Assembly (NCBI GenBank): GCA_001829785.1 | Contig: MICF01000001.1 | Location: 186,001-250,000, forward strand | Source of the DNA: Sulfurimonas sp. RIFOXYD12_FULL_33_39 | Lineage (GTDB): Bacteria; Campylobacterota; Campylobacteria; Campylobacterales; Sulfurimonadaceae | Length of the DNA: 64,000 nucleotides | Direction: 5' to 3' | Shown: piece by piece, positions 46,445 to 56,353 of the stretch | Layout of the letters: each line of letters starts with the position of its first letter | How positions within the stretch are numbered: the first letter of the stretch is position 1 | The notes under the pieces: generated by a model | Told to the model about the DNA's origin: nothing | Seen by the model: only the letters and a program-made list of their open reading frames with translations | Databases searched by the model: none | Made by a program: the position numbers and the translations under genes

Positions 46445-46484
46445 ATATACCTTTTTAACTCGTTATCGAGTGTCACTACTCAGT

Positions 46485-47042
46485 TTACGCTTTTTTCAAA
46501 AACTCTGTTTTTAGATAGATTTTAGTTCCGTTTACACGACCTTCAATGTGACCTTCTACGTCTGATGGGATAGAGATATTTCTAACGGTGGTTCCTCTCT
46601 TTGCAGTAAAACCTGCACCTTTAACCTCTAAGTCTTTGATTATAACTACGCTGTCACCGGCATTTAAAATTACTCCGTTAGAATCTTTAACGACTATATT
46701 ACTTGTGTTTGCGCTTATTCCGGAATCTGCCCATGCTTTTATATCATCTTCCATATACATCATATCAACTAAATCTTCTCTTCCTAGAGCTTTTAAAAGT
46801 CTGTACGACATTACCGCTACGGCAGGAGTTTCGCTCCACATACTGTCATTTAAGCAGTTAAAATGTGCCTCATTCATTTTATCGGGGTTTTCTATCTGCT
46901 CTTTACATGTAGAACATAGATAGATAGACTGCTGGGCACTTCCATCCGAAGGTGCTACTTCAAAAGCACTAAGTCCTTCGCTGCTTCCACAAAGTTCGCA
47001 TACGCCGCCGCTTCTAGTTTCTAACTCTTTTTCTAAACTCAT
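46485..47042 (-). CDS. PhnA/YjdM-family zinc-ribbon protein
   Basis: A 185-residue protein with an N-terminal zinc ribbon (GGVCELCGSSEGL ... YLCSTCKEQIENP) and the C-terminal PhnA domain (VVKDSNGVILNAGDSVVIIKDLEVKGAGFTAKRGTTVRNI, then IEGRVNGTKIYLKTEFLKK). The family is historically tied to phosphonate operons but its function is unsettled. Confidence 0.88.
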   Translation of the reverse strand: MSLEKELETRSGGVCELCGSSEGLSAFEVAPSDGSAQQSIYLCSTCKEQIENPDKMNEAHFNCLNDSMWSETPAVAVMSYRLLKALGREDLVDMMYMEDDIKAWADSGISANTSNIVVKDSNGVILNAGDSVVIIKDLEVKGAGFTAKRGTTVRNISIPSDVEGHIEGRVNGTKIYLKTEFLKKA

Positions 47043-47267
47043 CTATTTTTCCTCTTTTTTGAACTTTAGTGCATCTTCTACATCCGTAGAAGTTTTTGCT
47101 TTTGTTTTGTTAAATGCTTTATCCGCTTCTTCTTTATTGTAGTTTCTACACTCTTTTGGCATAACTGCATTTGGCTCATTAGCTATTTGATCGCAAATCG
47201 CATAATTAAACTCAAAATATGAACACCCGCTAAATAACAAACTTGACATTAAGATATATTTATACAT
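47043..47267 (-). CDS. Small lipoprotein
   Basis: A 74-residue protein starting MYKYILMSSLLFSGCSYFE: a signal peptide with lipobox (LFSGC, lipidated Cys at about 15), then a charged Lys-rich region. ATG at 47267 is chosen because it gives the signal peptide; the longer frame lies inside thyX. Function unknown. Confidence 0.7.
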   Translation of the reverse strand: MYKYILMSSLLFSGCSYFEFNYAICDQIANEPNAVMPKECRNYNKEEADKAFNKTKAKTSTDVEDALKFKKEEK

Positions 47268-47272
47268 GTTGC

Positions 47273-48106
47273 CTACTTTTTTTTGATTATTAAATCTAAA
47301 TATTTTGACGGTGTCGCTCTCATCATCTCCTGTGCCAGCCATCTTATCTGAAAATATGCCGCACCGCTGTCTCTAAGCGTAAAGTAGTTTTTCAGACTTC
47401 TAAGATTAAACGTTACGACCATATCCACTTTCCAGTTATCGGTTACAATATGCTTAAACGCATCGCCGACGTTTCGCTTCTTTTTTCCGCTCTCTAGTGC
47501 TTCAAAAAGTACCTCGGAGCTGTTTTTAAACTCTTCTAAAAATCCAAGTGAACTCTTTGCAACGGCAATCTCGTAAAAATCTTCCACTCTTTTAAATTGA
47601 AATTCAAGTTTATCATAAATTGTAGCTGCTTCGATTTTATTATACTCTTTATCGCAAGTTACAAACATATCAAAATCAAGAATTTTATCTATAAAAAACT
47701 CCCTGTTTTTAGATAAGTGCGAAGCTACGAAAGCGTTTATAACAGAACTCATCGTATAACGCGTACTTCTGACGGAGATTGCTTGGATACGGTGACGAGC
47801 ATGTTCTTGAAGTACGCCTCTACTTGTTCCTCTAATTAGAAAACTCAGATTTGCATGTTCTAAAATAGAGTGATGGAAGTGTGTCCATGCCAAATCATCC
47901 AATAAACTTGACTCTTGGATATCGTTTATCTCTTTACATGTAGAGTCATCGGGCATATAGTTTTGGATATATTTTACAGATTCATTTTCGCTGTTTTGGA
48001 ATGAATCATAGCAGGTTCTTGCCGCCGCTTCAGCCACACCGATGCCGGTATCTTGCATTAAAACTACTTCAGGCTTTGAGTAATTTATGCCATACGTCTC
48101 TTGCAT
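47273..48106 (-). CDS. thyX: Flavin-dependent thymidylate synthase ThyX
   Basis: A 277-residue ThyX that makes dTMP using FAD and folate. The signature RHR-x7-S appears as HARHRIQAISVRSTRYT. HFHHSILEHANLSFLIRG and the end region RSLKNYFTLRDSGAAYFQIRWLAQEM are typical. ThyX in place of ThyA is common in Campylobacterota. Confidence 0.93.
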   Translation of the reverse strand: MQETYGINYSKPEVVLMQDTGIGVAEAAARTCYDSFQNSENESVKYIQNYMPDDSTCKEINDIQESSLLDDLAWTHFHHSILEHANLSFLIRGTSRGVLQEHARHRIQAISVRSTRYTMSSVINAFVASHLSKNREFFIDKILDFDMFVTCDKEYNKIEAATIYDKLEFQFKRVEDFYEIAVAKSSLGFLEEFKNSSEVLFEALESGKKKRNVGDAFKHIVTDNWKVDMVVTFNLRSLKNYFTLRDSGAAYFQIRWLAQEMMRATPSKYLDLIIKKK

Positions 48107-48201
48107 AATCCGTCCTAGTTTAGATTAGTGTTATTTTACAATAATAAACTTAGTCTATTCTACTATCTCTACATGTATTAAAAATATCAGTTTCATCAGG
48201 T

Positions 48202-48849
48202 TTACTTTTGAACACCGTTTAAGATAGGAACAAAATCACAATATTCAAGCTCCTCTTTTTGAATCGATTTTCCTGTTTTTTTAAAACGCGTTATAATCTG
48301 TTTGAAACCTACTTGCATAGGTGCTACCAATATCCCGCCATCTGAGAGTTGTTCAAAAAGTTTTGCCGGTATCTCTTTTGCCGTTGCCGAAAAAAGAATT
48401 CTGTCATAAGGAGCATATTGAACCCAGCCGTTTTGTCCATCTTCTACTCTTGTGTGAATGTTGTTAATTCCGAGTTTTCTAAATCTTGATTTTGCCTCTA
48501 GCATTAAAGATTCTATTCTCTCTATGGTAAAAACTCCGCGAAACAGATGCGATAAAACAGCTGCCTGATAACCGCTTCCGCAACCTATTTCTAAAACTTT
48601 ATCCGTACTTTTTGGCTCAAGATAGTGCGTCATTTTTGCAACCGTCAGCGGAGAGCTTATCCACTGCGCAGAACTCATCGGAAGAGCATCAAGCTTATAT
48701 GCACTTTGTCTAAATCCCGATGGCACAAACTCTTCTCTGTTTGTTTTGGCTATCGCATTTCTAATACTCTCGCTTAGAGGAAATATTTTATGGCACTCAT
48801 CAGCTAGTTTTGCTGTTTTTATTGCTGTAATTCTATCCAATGCCCACAT
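48202..48849 (-). CDS. pcm: Protein-L-isoaspartate O-methyltransferase
   Basis: A 215-residue SAM methyltransferase that repairs isoaspartyl residues. It shows FVPSGFRQSAY, SSAQWISSPLTVAKMTHYLEP, the SAM motif VLEIGCGSGYQAAVLSHL, and GGILVAPMQVGFKQ. Its start overlaps the upstream hydrolase gene by 17 bp. Confidence 0.92.
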   Translation of the reverse strand: MWALDRITAIKTAKLADECHKIFPLSESIRNAIAKTNREEFVPSGFRQSAYKLDALPMSSAQWISSPLTVAKMTHYLEPKSTDKVLEIGCGSGYQAAVLSHLFRGVFTIERIESLMLEAKSRFRKLGINNIHTRVEDGQNGWVQYAPYDRILFSATAKEIPAKLFEQLSDGGILVAPMQVGFKQIITRFKKTGKSIQKEELEYCDFVPILNGVQK

Positions 48850-49576
48850 CCATATATCGTCTCATTGTTATAATCTCTTTTTTGTTGTATGGTATCTCCA
48901 ATAGAGTTCTATCGCCGTTTCTCTCGTCTTCGCCGTGAGGTCTTATAATACCGCTCATCTTTGTACACTCATCATTTTGCGAATCGCTTGCCACTACGTA
49001 GCATTGATTTATAATAGCTAACGTTTGTGTTATGACCCTAAAATGCTCTGTTCTTAAAACTCCCCACCAAGAAGGAACGGCTATAACATCACACCCCTCA
49101 AGTTTTTGCCAAAACTCTTTAAAACGGAGTTCAAAACAGATTAAAATACCTATTTTAATTCCGTCCACTTCTACAATTTTAACATCTTCGCCGCTACCCT
49201 CAGACATGTACTTATGTTCGTTTCCGAAACGAAACAATTTCGCCTTTGCTCTTTTAAAAACTATTTCGCCGTTATAAAAAATTTTGGCAAAATTAAAAAC
49301 TTCATTACCGTTTTTCTCAAGCATAGTGAGTATGATTATTTTTCCCAAAGAGGCTTTTTTTAGCTCAATATCAGCTACATGTGAAAATTGTACCGCTTTG
49401 TCATAGTTCTCATAGTCAAAACCGGTTAAACAAACTTCAGGAGCAACTATAAGGGATTTTTGAGATGTTTTAGCTACCAAATCCAAAAGTGTTTGAAGGT
49501 TATCGTTATAGTCGCCAGTGGTGTCAAAAAGTAGTGAGCAAAGTTTGTAGCCACCCTTAGATATATTTTGAGTAAT
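48833..49576 (-). CDS. Carbon-nitrogen hydrolase with probable ATT start
   Basis: A nitrilase-superfamily hydrolase with Glu in LIVAPEVCLTGFDYE, Lys in KRAKAKLFRFGNEHKY and Cys in IGILICFELRF. From the first conventional start (TTG 49486) it is 217 residues and lacks the usual first strand. The same frame continues upstream for 30 codons with a fitting family start (KLCSLLFDTTGDYNDNLQ). No ATG, GTG or TTG exists there, but ATT at 49574-49576 follows GGAG by six bases, so I place the start at this ATT, giving 247 residues. Confidence 0.7.
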   Translation of the reverse strand: MTQNISKGGYKLCSLLFDTTGDYNDNLQTLLDLVAKTSQKSLIVAPEVCLTGFDYENYDKAVQFSHVADIELKKASLGKIIILTMLEKNGNEVFNFAKIFYNGEIVFKRAKAKLFRFGNEHKYMSEGSGEDVKIVEVDGIKIGILICFELRFKEFWQKLEGCDVIAVPSWWGVLRTEHFRVITQTLAIINQCYVVASDSQNDECTKMSGIIRPHGEDERNGDRTLLEIPYNKKEIITMRRYMDVGIG

Positions 49577-49644
49577 AATATTCTCCGCTAAGAAATTAGT
49601 CCATCATTATATCTTATTTGGCATCGCTACATGTAGTGCTAACT

Positions 49645-50448
49645 CTAAATTATAAAAAATTTAGCCAAAAATAAAAGAGCTAATTTCAACAATAAAATAA
49701 AAGTAGTTCCTATTATATTGCCTATCTGACAAGATGTGCAGTGTTTATACTGTCTGCCCTCATACTGTGCATAAAAGAAATAGGTAACGGTAAGCGCCGC
49801 CATTGAAATCAAAATATAATTTTCTGCCGTAGCTAAAACGCTCAAGGTCTCTTCGCCTACAAAAAAACTCAAAAACAGACCTATCAATCCAAAAATAAAA
49901 AGATATTTAAATGCTTTAAGTATAACATCTCTTTTAAATACCGTGGGACAGTCATTCATAGTTATGGCATCAGTTCCAAACTCAAGTTTTGAATCAAAAA
50001 GTTTTTTCTCATCCTCGTCAAGTCTTACTCTTAAGTTTGAACCAAAAACGTAATCTAGTTTTCTTTGAATCGTTATTGAGAGCTCGCCGTCTGCATCTAA
50101 AAACTTCTGATTTGCATCTCTGTCTTCATACATAAGAGTAACTTTTTCGTATCTTGTCGTTTTTGCACTCATTCCCGGAAAATATGCAGTTTTTTCTATC
50201 GGGGTGACCTTTCCTTCTCTTTTTAAAATCCTAGGATTTATAAACTCCAAAAACTCGCCGTTATGCTTAACTACTACGACAGAGAGCGGAGAACCTATCT
50301 GAAATGCCGCCAATGCATTTAAATCATTAGCCTCAATTGTATCTTTTAAGTCCTGTATCGTATTAAAAAGCTCATCATTGAAAAATCTAACATTTGCTCC
50401 AAACTCCAAACTCGGTGTCGTAGGGTATGTTACTATCTCTTTTACCAT
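49645..50448 (-). CDS. Inactive peptide-deformylase-like membrane protein
   Basis: A 267-residue protein. Residues about 1-165 follow the peptide deformylase fold (EIVTYPTTPSLEFGAN, LNALAAFQIG for GxGLAAxQ, FINPRIL, then PGMSAKTTRYEKVTL for the EGCLS region), but the metal ligands are lost: no Cys in motif 2, and RKLDYVFG in place of HExDH. The C-terminal third has two transmembrane helices with a CTSCQ between or near them. A pseudoenzyme anchored in the membrane; role unknown. Confidence 0.7.
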   Translation of the reverse strand: MVKEIVTYPTTPSLEFGANVRFFNDELFNTIQDLKDTIEANDLNALAAFQIGSPLSVVVVKHNGEFLEFINPRILKREGKVTPIEKTAYFPGMSAKTTRYEKVTLMYEDRDANQKFLDADGELSITIQRKLDYVFGSNLRVRLDEDEKKLFDSKLEFGTDAITMNDCPTVFKRDVILKAFKYLFIFGLIGLFLSFFVGEETLSVLATAENYILISMAALTVTYFFYAQYEGRQYKHCTSCQIGNIIGTTFILLLKLALLFLAKFFII

Positions 50449-50456
50449 TGTTTTCC

Positions 50457-50900
50457 TTATTCAAATGTCATTAGGGCATAACCCATATTTTGATAGCCTA
50501 TTGTCTCTATGAAACTATTTTTGGAGATTGTAACGAATGAGACAACATCCTCATTTGGAATTGTGCTTGCATTTAGACTCATAGCACAAACAACTATATC
50601 CACACCCTTATTTGCTAATTTAGCAAGTTGATTTTGAGAGCGTTTTACATGTTCTAAATCTTCATCTTTTACTAACTCATCATAATTTTTTGAAACTATC
50701 GGCGCACACCCTCCGTGTATAGTAATTGCAAATTTTATAGTATCTGAATTTTTTTCTATCATATCCATAGTTCTCTCAACCAACATCATTCGGCTTGCCA
50801 CATACTGCATGTTCTTTGAGCTGCAATCAAATACGGCTTTGTACTCTTTAGCGTCTAAAATCGTTATAAATAGAGATAAAATTAAAAACAGATACTTCAT
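50457..50900 (-). CDS. Periplasmic DsrE/F-like protein
   Basis: A 147-residue protein with a signal peptide (MKYLFLILSLFITILDA) and a DsrE-like fold: AVFDCSSKNMQYVASRMMLVER, FAITIHGGCAPIV, LAKLANKGVDIVVCAMSLNA. The retained cysteine in VVCAMSLN is where DsrE-type sulfur carriers have theirs. Common in sulfur-oxidising Campylobacterota; sulfur transfer is inferred. Confidence 0.78.
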   Translation of the reverse strand: MKYLFLILSLFITILDAKEYKAVFDCSSKNMQYVASRMMLVERTMDMIEKNSDTIKFAITIHGGCAPIVSKNYDELVKDEDLEHVKRSQNQLAKLANKGVDIVVCAMSLNASTIPNEDVVSFVTISKNSFIETIGYQNMGYALMTFE

Positions 50901-50906
50901 TAGGAT

Positions 50907-51437
50907 TTACTCCCCTAGAGCAAAAACATTTGAAAGAGTATTGATATAATTAAAATAACCCGTAATTGCAACAGCTTCTAAAATCTGTAAATCCGTATAA
51001 CCTAAATCTTTAAGAGCATCAATCTCTTCTTTTAAAATCTTGTAACTATCTTTTTTAGAAGCTTTTATACAGAAGTTTAGAAGTGCTTTTTCTTTATCTG
51101 TAGTGTCAATCGCATCGACACCGTTTAAAACCTGCGCTATACGCTCATCTGAAAGTCCCAACATTTTAGCAATGCTTTTATGCACATCAACACACATTTT
51201 GCATCCATTTTCTACGGATATAAGAAGAGCAATTGACTCTTTGATATCATAAGAGAGTTCCGTCTCATCAAGAAGATATTTTTGAATCATCCCATCAGTC
51301 GCAAAGTATATCTTTTCATCAAGCGCCAAAAGTTTAAATATCTCACCCAATTTTCCAGTTTTTTCTAAAATAGGACGCGCTCTATCTTGAATAGCCGGTG
51401 TCATATCCTCAAATTCAGGTAGTTTAATATGTGCCAT
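50907..51437 (-). CDS. AhpD/carboxymuconolactone decarboxylase-like protein
   Basis: A 176-residue AhpD-like protein with the catalytic motif ENGCKMCVDVHKSIAKMLG (C-x2-C-x3-H). Such proteins act as alkylhydroperoxidases or their reductant partners. It is divergent from a MerR regulator with a shared operator-like palindrome between them, so it is probably the regulator's target. Confidence 0.85.
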   Translation of the reverse strand: MAHIKLPEFEDMTPAIQDRARPILEKTGKLGEIFKLLALDEKIYFATDGMIQKYLLDETELSYDIKESIALLISVENGCKMCVDVHKSIAKMLGLSDERIAQVLNGVDAIDTTDKEKALLNFCIKASKKDSYKILKEEIDALKDLGYTDLQILEAVAITGYFNYINTLSNVFALGE

Positions 51438-51471
51438 TTTTTCCCTTATCTTATTTTGATTAAAATTTATA

Positions 51472-51496
51472 AAACGTTAAGTAGAGCTTAACGTTT
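51472..51496. promoter_or_regulatory. Operator palindrome between ahpD-like and merR genes
   Basis: AAACGTTAAG and CTTAACGTTT form a perfect 10-bp inverted repeat with a 5-bp spacer, midway between divergent starts. Likely binding site of the adjacent MerR-family regulator. Confidence 0.6.
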
Positions 51497-51542
51497 AAAA
51501 TTATAGAGTATAATTCTTATATTAATATTAATAGGATTATAC

Positions 51543-52235
51543 ATGGAATATAAAATATCTGAACTTGTTGCGCAGACTGATGTTCCCAAATCTACCATTT
51601 TATACTACATAAGAGAGGGTTTGTTGCCCGAAGCAAAAAAGCTAAAATCAAATGTTCATAGATACAGTAACGAACATATTGAGCTTATAAAATATATTAA
51701 ATACATGAAGCAGGAGATGGGAAGTTCTAATGAAGAGATAAAACATGCTCTTGAAAATAAAAATCAATCTCTATCAAGCTCATTCTCAATGCTAGCACCC
51801 TTAATGCAAACATTAAGTGCTATACCTTCAGGTGCAAAACACTACACTAAAAAAGAGTTTATAGAACATTATGATATTGATATAAAACTTTTACAACAGC
51901 TTTTAATAGACGGTATTTTAGTGCCGATAAACAGTGACGATTTTACCGATAAAGAGGCTTCTATAATAAGACTTATAGAGGATTTTAAAGAAGTAGGCAT
52001 CGAATATACTCTTATAAGAACATATGTTCATCATGCGAAAATACTTGCAGAGCTTGAACATAATATACAAAAACAGCTTTGCAGTGTTCGCAGCGATGAG
52101 AATTTTTCCACACTCTGGAAAATTATGTTTGAAACTCTTTTTAACGCTAAAGAGTATCTCTTTAGCCGCTATACGCATAATATTTTATTTAAAGCTCTTA
52201 AAGATGAGATTTCTAAAAATCATCATCAAAACTGA
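51543..52235 (+). CDS. MerR-family transcriptional regulator
   Basis: A 230-residue regulator with an N-terminal MerR helix-turn-helix ([48 protein letters not shown]), then a second related helical segment ([21 protein letters not shown]). No metal-binding cysteine cluster is seen. It is convergent with nrdB, overlapping it by 23 bp at the 3-prime ends. Confidence 0.85.
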   Translation: MEYKISELVAQTDVPKSTILYYIREGLLPEAKKLKSNVHRYSNEHIELIKYIKYMKQEMGSSNEEIKHALENKNQSLSSSFSMLAPLMQTLSAIPSGAKHYTKKEFIEHYDIDIKLLQQLLIDGILVPINSDDFTDKEASIIRLIEDFKEVGIEYTLIRTYVHHAKILAELEHNIQKQLCSVRSDENFSTLWKIMFETLFNAKEYLFSRYTHNILFKALKDEISKNHHQN

Positions 52236-53235
52236 GACTTCCTTTTGAGTAGTTTGCAACCGTTCCTTCAAAAAAGTTTGTTTTTTGATCATTAAACTTT
52301 GAAAAATCATCAACCCATTTTATAGGATTTGTTACGTTATAGAGTTTAGGAAATCCTACACTAGAGAGTCTATCGTCTGCAAGGTACTGGATGTATTGCT
52401 CTAAAATAGCGTCAGTTAAACCTAAAATTTGTCCTTGCGTTATGTATTTTCCCCAATTAGATTCAAGTTTTACAGCCTGTTTAAACATTGCGATAACTTC
52501 GTTTTTCAATTGTTCCGTAAAAAGGTCTGGTCTCTCTTTTCTAAGGGAGTTTATAAGGTTTTGAAAAAGAACCAAGTGAGTTACTTCATCTCTTTGAATA
52601 AATCTAATCATTTGTGCGGAACCTAACATTTTTCCGCTTCTTGCAAGTGTATAAATGTAAGCAAAACCACTATAAAAATATATACCCTCTAAAATCTGGT
52701 TAGCGAAACAAGCTTTTACAAAGTTGTGTTCTGTTGGATTATTAGAAAGTTCATCATAAACACCTGCTATTGCATCATTTTTTGTTTTTAGCATCATGTC
52801 TTTGCGCCAAAGGTCATAAATCTCATCACTGTTAGCTGAAATACTGTCAACCATAACAGCGTAACTTTGTGAGTGAAGTGCCTCCTCATAAGCTTGACGA
52901 ACCAAAATAAGATTTATTTCAGGAGAAGTGACATAAGGATTTATATTATCCATAATATTGTTCGTTTGAAGCGAATCCATAAAAATCAGCTGTGAAAGTG
53001 CTTTATCGTAAGCCTCTTTTTCCATTTCGGTAATGTTCTTATAGTCGCTTACGTCACGCGTCATATCAACCTCTTTTGGAAACCATGTGTTGTTTAACAT
53101 CATCTCCCAAAGATTATATGCCCATTGATACTTTATATCATTTAACTCAAATATTCCTGTGGGATTGCCACCAAATATTCGTCTTTCATTTACACTTTCG
53201 TTTGATTCAGGATTATATATTTTTTTTCTATTCAT
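52213..53235 (-). CDS. nrdB: Ribonucleotide reductase class Ia beta subunit
   Basis: A 340-residue R2 protein providing the tyrosyl radical for dNTP synthesis. Seen: [15 protein letters not shown], a [12 protein letters not shown] stretch (di-iron Glu and His), [18 protein letters not shown] and [15 protein letters not shown]. The C-terminus ends FDDDF, the acidic tail that docks on NrdA. Confidence 0.94.
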   Translation of the reverse strand: MNRKKIYNPESNESVNERRIFGGNPTGIFELNDIKYQWAYNLWEMMLNNTWFPKEVDMTRDVSDYKNITEMEKEAYDKALSQLIFMDSLQTNNIMDNINPYVTSPEINLILVRQAYEEALHSQSYAVMVDSISANSDEIYDLWRKDMMLKTKNDAIAGVYDELSNNPTEHNFVKACFANQILEGIYFYSGFAYIYTLARSGKMLGSAQMIRFIQRDEVTHLVLFQNLINSLRKERPDLFTEQLKNEVIAMFKQAVKLESNWGKYITQGQILGLTDAILEQYIQYLADDRLSSVGFPKLYNVTNPIKWVDDFSKFNDQKTNFFEGTVANYSKGSLSFDDDF

Positions 53236-53417
53236 CTCATCTTCCTAAAAATTAAGTTTATGATTATATCTTTATGAAGGTTTTTATTTTATAAAAGAGT
53301 CCAAATATTGTCATAGCTTTAAATTTATCTTATAAATATTTTTAATAAATATATTCTATATTTTAGTGTAGTAATCTTACTTATAATAGTATAAAATAGA
53401 ATATAAAGGAGGATGGT

Positions 53418-54344
53418 ATGAAATTATTTCTACTTTTCATACTTATTATAACAACCATGAATGCAATTGTCTTGAAGCCGTGGAGCGGTAAAATAGAAAA
53501 ACTTAGCGATGAAGAGAGACATGTAATAATAAATAAAGGTACTGAGAGACCTTTTAGCGGTAAATATACAAATGAAAAATCAGAGGGCGTATATACATGT
53601 AAGCTCTGCGGAGCAGCGCTTTATGAATCAAAAGATAAATTTGATTCACACTGTGGATGGCCTAGTTTTGATGATGCTATAAAAGGAGCGGTAAAAAGAG
53701 TTCCTGATGCGGACGGAAAAAGGATAGAGATTGTTTGTGCCAACTGCGGTGCACATTTAGGTCATGTTTTTGAGGGGGAAGGATTTACGTCCAAAGATAC
53801 AAGATACTGCGTAAACTCAATCTCACTAAACCTTGACAAAAAGCAAGATGCAAAAAATAGTGAGTTATCATATGCTTATTTTGCAGGCGGCTGTTTTTGG
53901 GGAGTAGAGTACTATCTTGAAAAACTTAACGGTGTTAAAGAGGTAATATCAGGCTTTATGGGAGGACATGTAAAAAATCCTACATATTATGACGTAGTTA
54001 AAAAAAATACCGGACATCTTGAAGCCGTTAAAGTTGTTTATGACAAAAATATAATCTCCTACGAAGAGATTGCTAAAGCATTTTTTGAGATACATGATCC
54101 TACACAAACTAACGGTCAAGGTCCAGATATTGGGGAGCAATACCTCTCGGCAGCTTTTGTTAATAACGAAGATGAGAAAAATACGATAATCAGACTGATA
54201 AAAAAACTTGAAGCCAACGGCTACAAAGTGGTAACTAAGATATTGGATAAGTCTGAATTTTATGAAGCTGATGAGAGTCATCAAAACTATTACGAGAAAA
54301 AAGGTTCTACTCCGTATTGTCACGGATATACAAAAAGGTTCTGA
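53418..54344 (+). CDS. msrBA: Exported methionine sulfoxide reductase MsrB-MsrA fusion
   Basis: A 308-residue two-domain enzyme with an N-terminal signal peptide (MKLFLLFILIITTMNA). Domain 1 is MsrB (YTCKLCGAALYESKDKFDSHCGWPSF, CANCGAHLGHVF, RYCVNS with the active Cys), domain 2 is MsrA (FAGGCFWGVEYYLEKLNGV, PDIGEQYLSAAF). It repairs oxidised methionines of both stereo-forms in the periplasm. The order B-then-A differs from the A-B order of Neisseria PilB. Confidence 0.92.
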   Translation: MKLFLLFILIITTMNAIVLKPWSGKIEKLSDEERHVIINKGTERPFSGKYTNEKSEGVYTCKLCGAALYESKDKFDSHCGWPSFDDAIKGAVKRVPDADGKRIEIVCANCGAHLGHVFEGEGFTSKDTRYCVNSISLNLDKKQDAKNSELSYAYFAGGCFWGVEYYLEKLNGVKEVISGFMGGHVKNPTYYDVVKKNTGHLEAVKVVYDKNIISYEEIAKAFFEIHDPTQTNGQGPDIGEQYLSAAFVNNEDEKNTIIRLIKKLEANGYKVVTKILDKSEFYEADESHQNYYEKKGSTPYCHGYTKRF

Positions 54345-54345
54345 T

Positions 54346-54397
54346 TAAAGTTTAATGGCGAGAGATTTTAAACTCTCTCTCGCCATTTTAAACTTTA
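54346..54397. terminator. Bidirectional terminator between msrBA and typA
   Basis: A 20-bp stem with a two-base bulge: 54346-54365 (with GGCGAGAGA) pairs with 54376-54397 (TCTCTCGCC and T/A-rich ends). It lies right after the msrBA stop and includes the typA stop codon; T/A runs at both ends suit termination on either strand. Confidence 0.85.
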
Positions 54398-56197
54398 TTT
54401 ACGTGTGTGTCTTTTTCTCTCTGATTCAGTTAAGAATTTTTTACGAATACGAATACTTTGAGGTGTAATTTCCAAAAGTTCATCATCTTCAATCCACTCT
54501 AATGCACGCTCTAACGACATGTCACGAGGTGGAATAAGTTTGATAGCTTCATCAGCTCCGCTTGAACGTACATTTGATTGAGCTTTACCTTTAATCGGGT
54601 TAACTACTAAGTCGTTTGAGCGTGAGTGTTCACCGACAATCATACCCTCATACACTTTAGTTTGAGGTCCAATAAATAATACACCGCGGTCTTGGATATT
54701 GAATAGTGAATATGCCAATGTTTCGCCGTTTTCCATAGAGATAAGTGCGCCATAACTTCTTGACTCAACACTTCCGCTATATGGACGGAACTCTAAGAAA
54801 GAGTGATTCATGATACCTTCGCCTTTAGTGTCTGTTAGAAACTGTCCACGGAAACCGATAAGAGCACGTGCAGGAATTTCAAACTCGATTCTTTGAAAAC
54901 CTTGTCCCATCGGAACCATTGATTTCATCTCAGCTTTTCTTTTACCCAAACGCTCAATTACCGTACCGCTCAACTCTTCCGGAACATCGATAACAAGGTG
55001 CTCAAACGGTTCACATTTTACACCCTCTATCTCTTTTACGATTACTTCGGGACGAGATACACCAAATTCAAAATTTTCACGACGCATATTTTCAGCCAAA
55101 ATCGTAATTTGAAGCTCACCACGACCTGAAACTTTGAACTTACCTTCGCCGACAACTTCAAGTCTCATAGCAACGTTTGTCGTCATTTCAGCTTCAAGTC
55201 TATCTTTTAACTTATTTGAAGTTACATGTTTACCCTCTTGACCTGCAAGCGGAGAGTCGTTTACTGAAAATACAACAGTAAGTGTCGGCTCTTCAATGTG
55301 CATAGGATCAAGTGGCATAGGATTTTTAGGATCACAGATAGTATCGCCTACGTCAACTGTCTCTAAACCTGCAAATGCTACGATATCACCCGCTTCAGCT
55401 TCATTTATCTCCATACGATTTAAACCGTGAAAGCCGATTAGTTTTGTTATGCGTCCTTTTACCAGTTCACCGTCGGCTTTTGCAAGCATAACATTGTCAC
55501 CTTTTTTGATAACACCGTTAAAAATACGGCTAATTCCTATTTTTCCTACATAGTTATCGTAGTCAAGCGTAAAAACTTGTGCCTGTGTATGATTTTCTCT
55601 ATCACCTTCAGGCTCAGGTATTTTGTCAAGAATCGTCTCAAAAATACACTCAAAGTTTCCATCAGGATCAGCCATATCAAGTTTTGCAATACCATCACGC
55701 GCTGCAGCATATATGATTGGAAAATCAAGTTGATCTTCCGTTGCATCCATAGCTGCAAAAAGGTCAAACATCTCATCGACTACACGCTCAGGTTCTGCTG
55801 AAGGTTTATCGATTTTATTGATTACGACAATCGGTTTTTTACCAAGCGCCAACATCTTTTTAACAACGAATTTTGTTTGAGGCATAACACCCTCATAAGC
55901 ATCAACAAGTACCAAAACACCGTCAACCATCTTTAAAACACGCTCAACTTCGCCACCAAAATCGGCGTGACCCGGAGTGTCGATAATATTTATTTTATGA
56001 TCTTTGTAACGAATTGCCGTGTTTTTTGAGAGAATCGTAATACCGCGCTCTTTTTCTAAAGCATTACTATCCATAGCGCGTTCTTCATGTTGCTCGTGAG
56101 CACCGTATGTTCCGGACTGCTCTAGTAGTCCATCAACTAATGTTGTTTTACCGTGGTCAACGTGAGCGATAACGGCAATATTTCTAATCTTTTGCAC
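54395..56197 (-). CDS. typA: Translational GTPase TypA/BipA
   Basis: A 600-residue ribosome-binding GTPase. G1 [11 protein letters not shown]2 RGITI, G3 DTPGHADF, G4 NKIDKPSA, then EF-G-like domains and the BipA-specific end ([24 protein letters not shown]). It acts in ribosome assembly and stress adaptation. A single gene between two convergent/divergent neighbours. Confidence 0.95.
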   Translation of the reverse strand: MQKIRNIAVIAHVDHGKTTLVDGLLEQSGTYGAHEQHEERAMDSNALEKERGITILSKNTAIRYKDHKINIIDTPGHADFGGEVERVLKMVDGVLVLVDAYEGVMPQTKFVVKKMLALGKKPIVVINKIDKPSAEPERVVDEMFDLFAAMDATEDQLDFPIIYAAARDGIAKLDMADPDGNFECIFETILDKIPEPEGDRENHTQAQVFTLDYDNYVGKIGISRIFNGVIKKGDNVMLAKADGELVKGRITKLIGFHGLNRMEINEAEAGDIVAFAGLETVDVGDTICDPKNPMPLDPMHIEEPTLTVVFSVNDSPLAGQEGKHVTSNKLKDRLEAEMTTNVAMRLEVVGEGKFKVSGRGELQITILAENMRRENFEFGVSRPEVIVKEIEGVKCEPFEHLVIDVPEELSGTVIERLGKRKAEMKSMVPMGQGFQRIEFEIPARALIGFRGQFLTDTKGEGIMNHSFLEFRPYSGSVESRSYGALISMENGETLAYSLFNIQDRGVLFIGPQTKVYEGMIVGEHSRSNDLVVNPIKGKAQSNVRSSGADEAIKLIPPRDMSLERALEWIEDDELLEITPQSIRIRKKFLTESERKRHTRK

Positions 56198-56353
56198 AAG
56201 GCTTCCTTCTTTGGTTTCTTAAAAAATAATGAAACCAAGATAAAAATTTTCGCGATTATACCTAAATTAAAGTAATTAATAGGTAAAAGTAATGATATAC
56301 TTATAGGATACTTTATATTTTCTAATGTATATACTCATATTTTAAGAGTCAAT

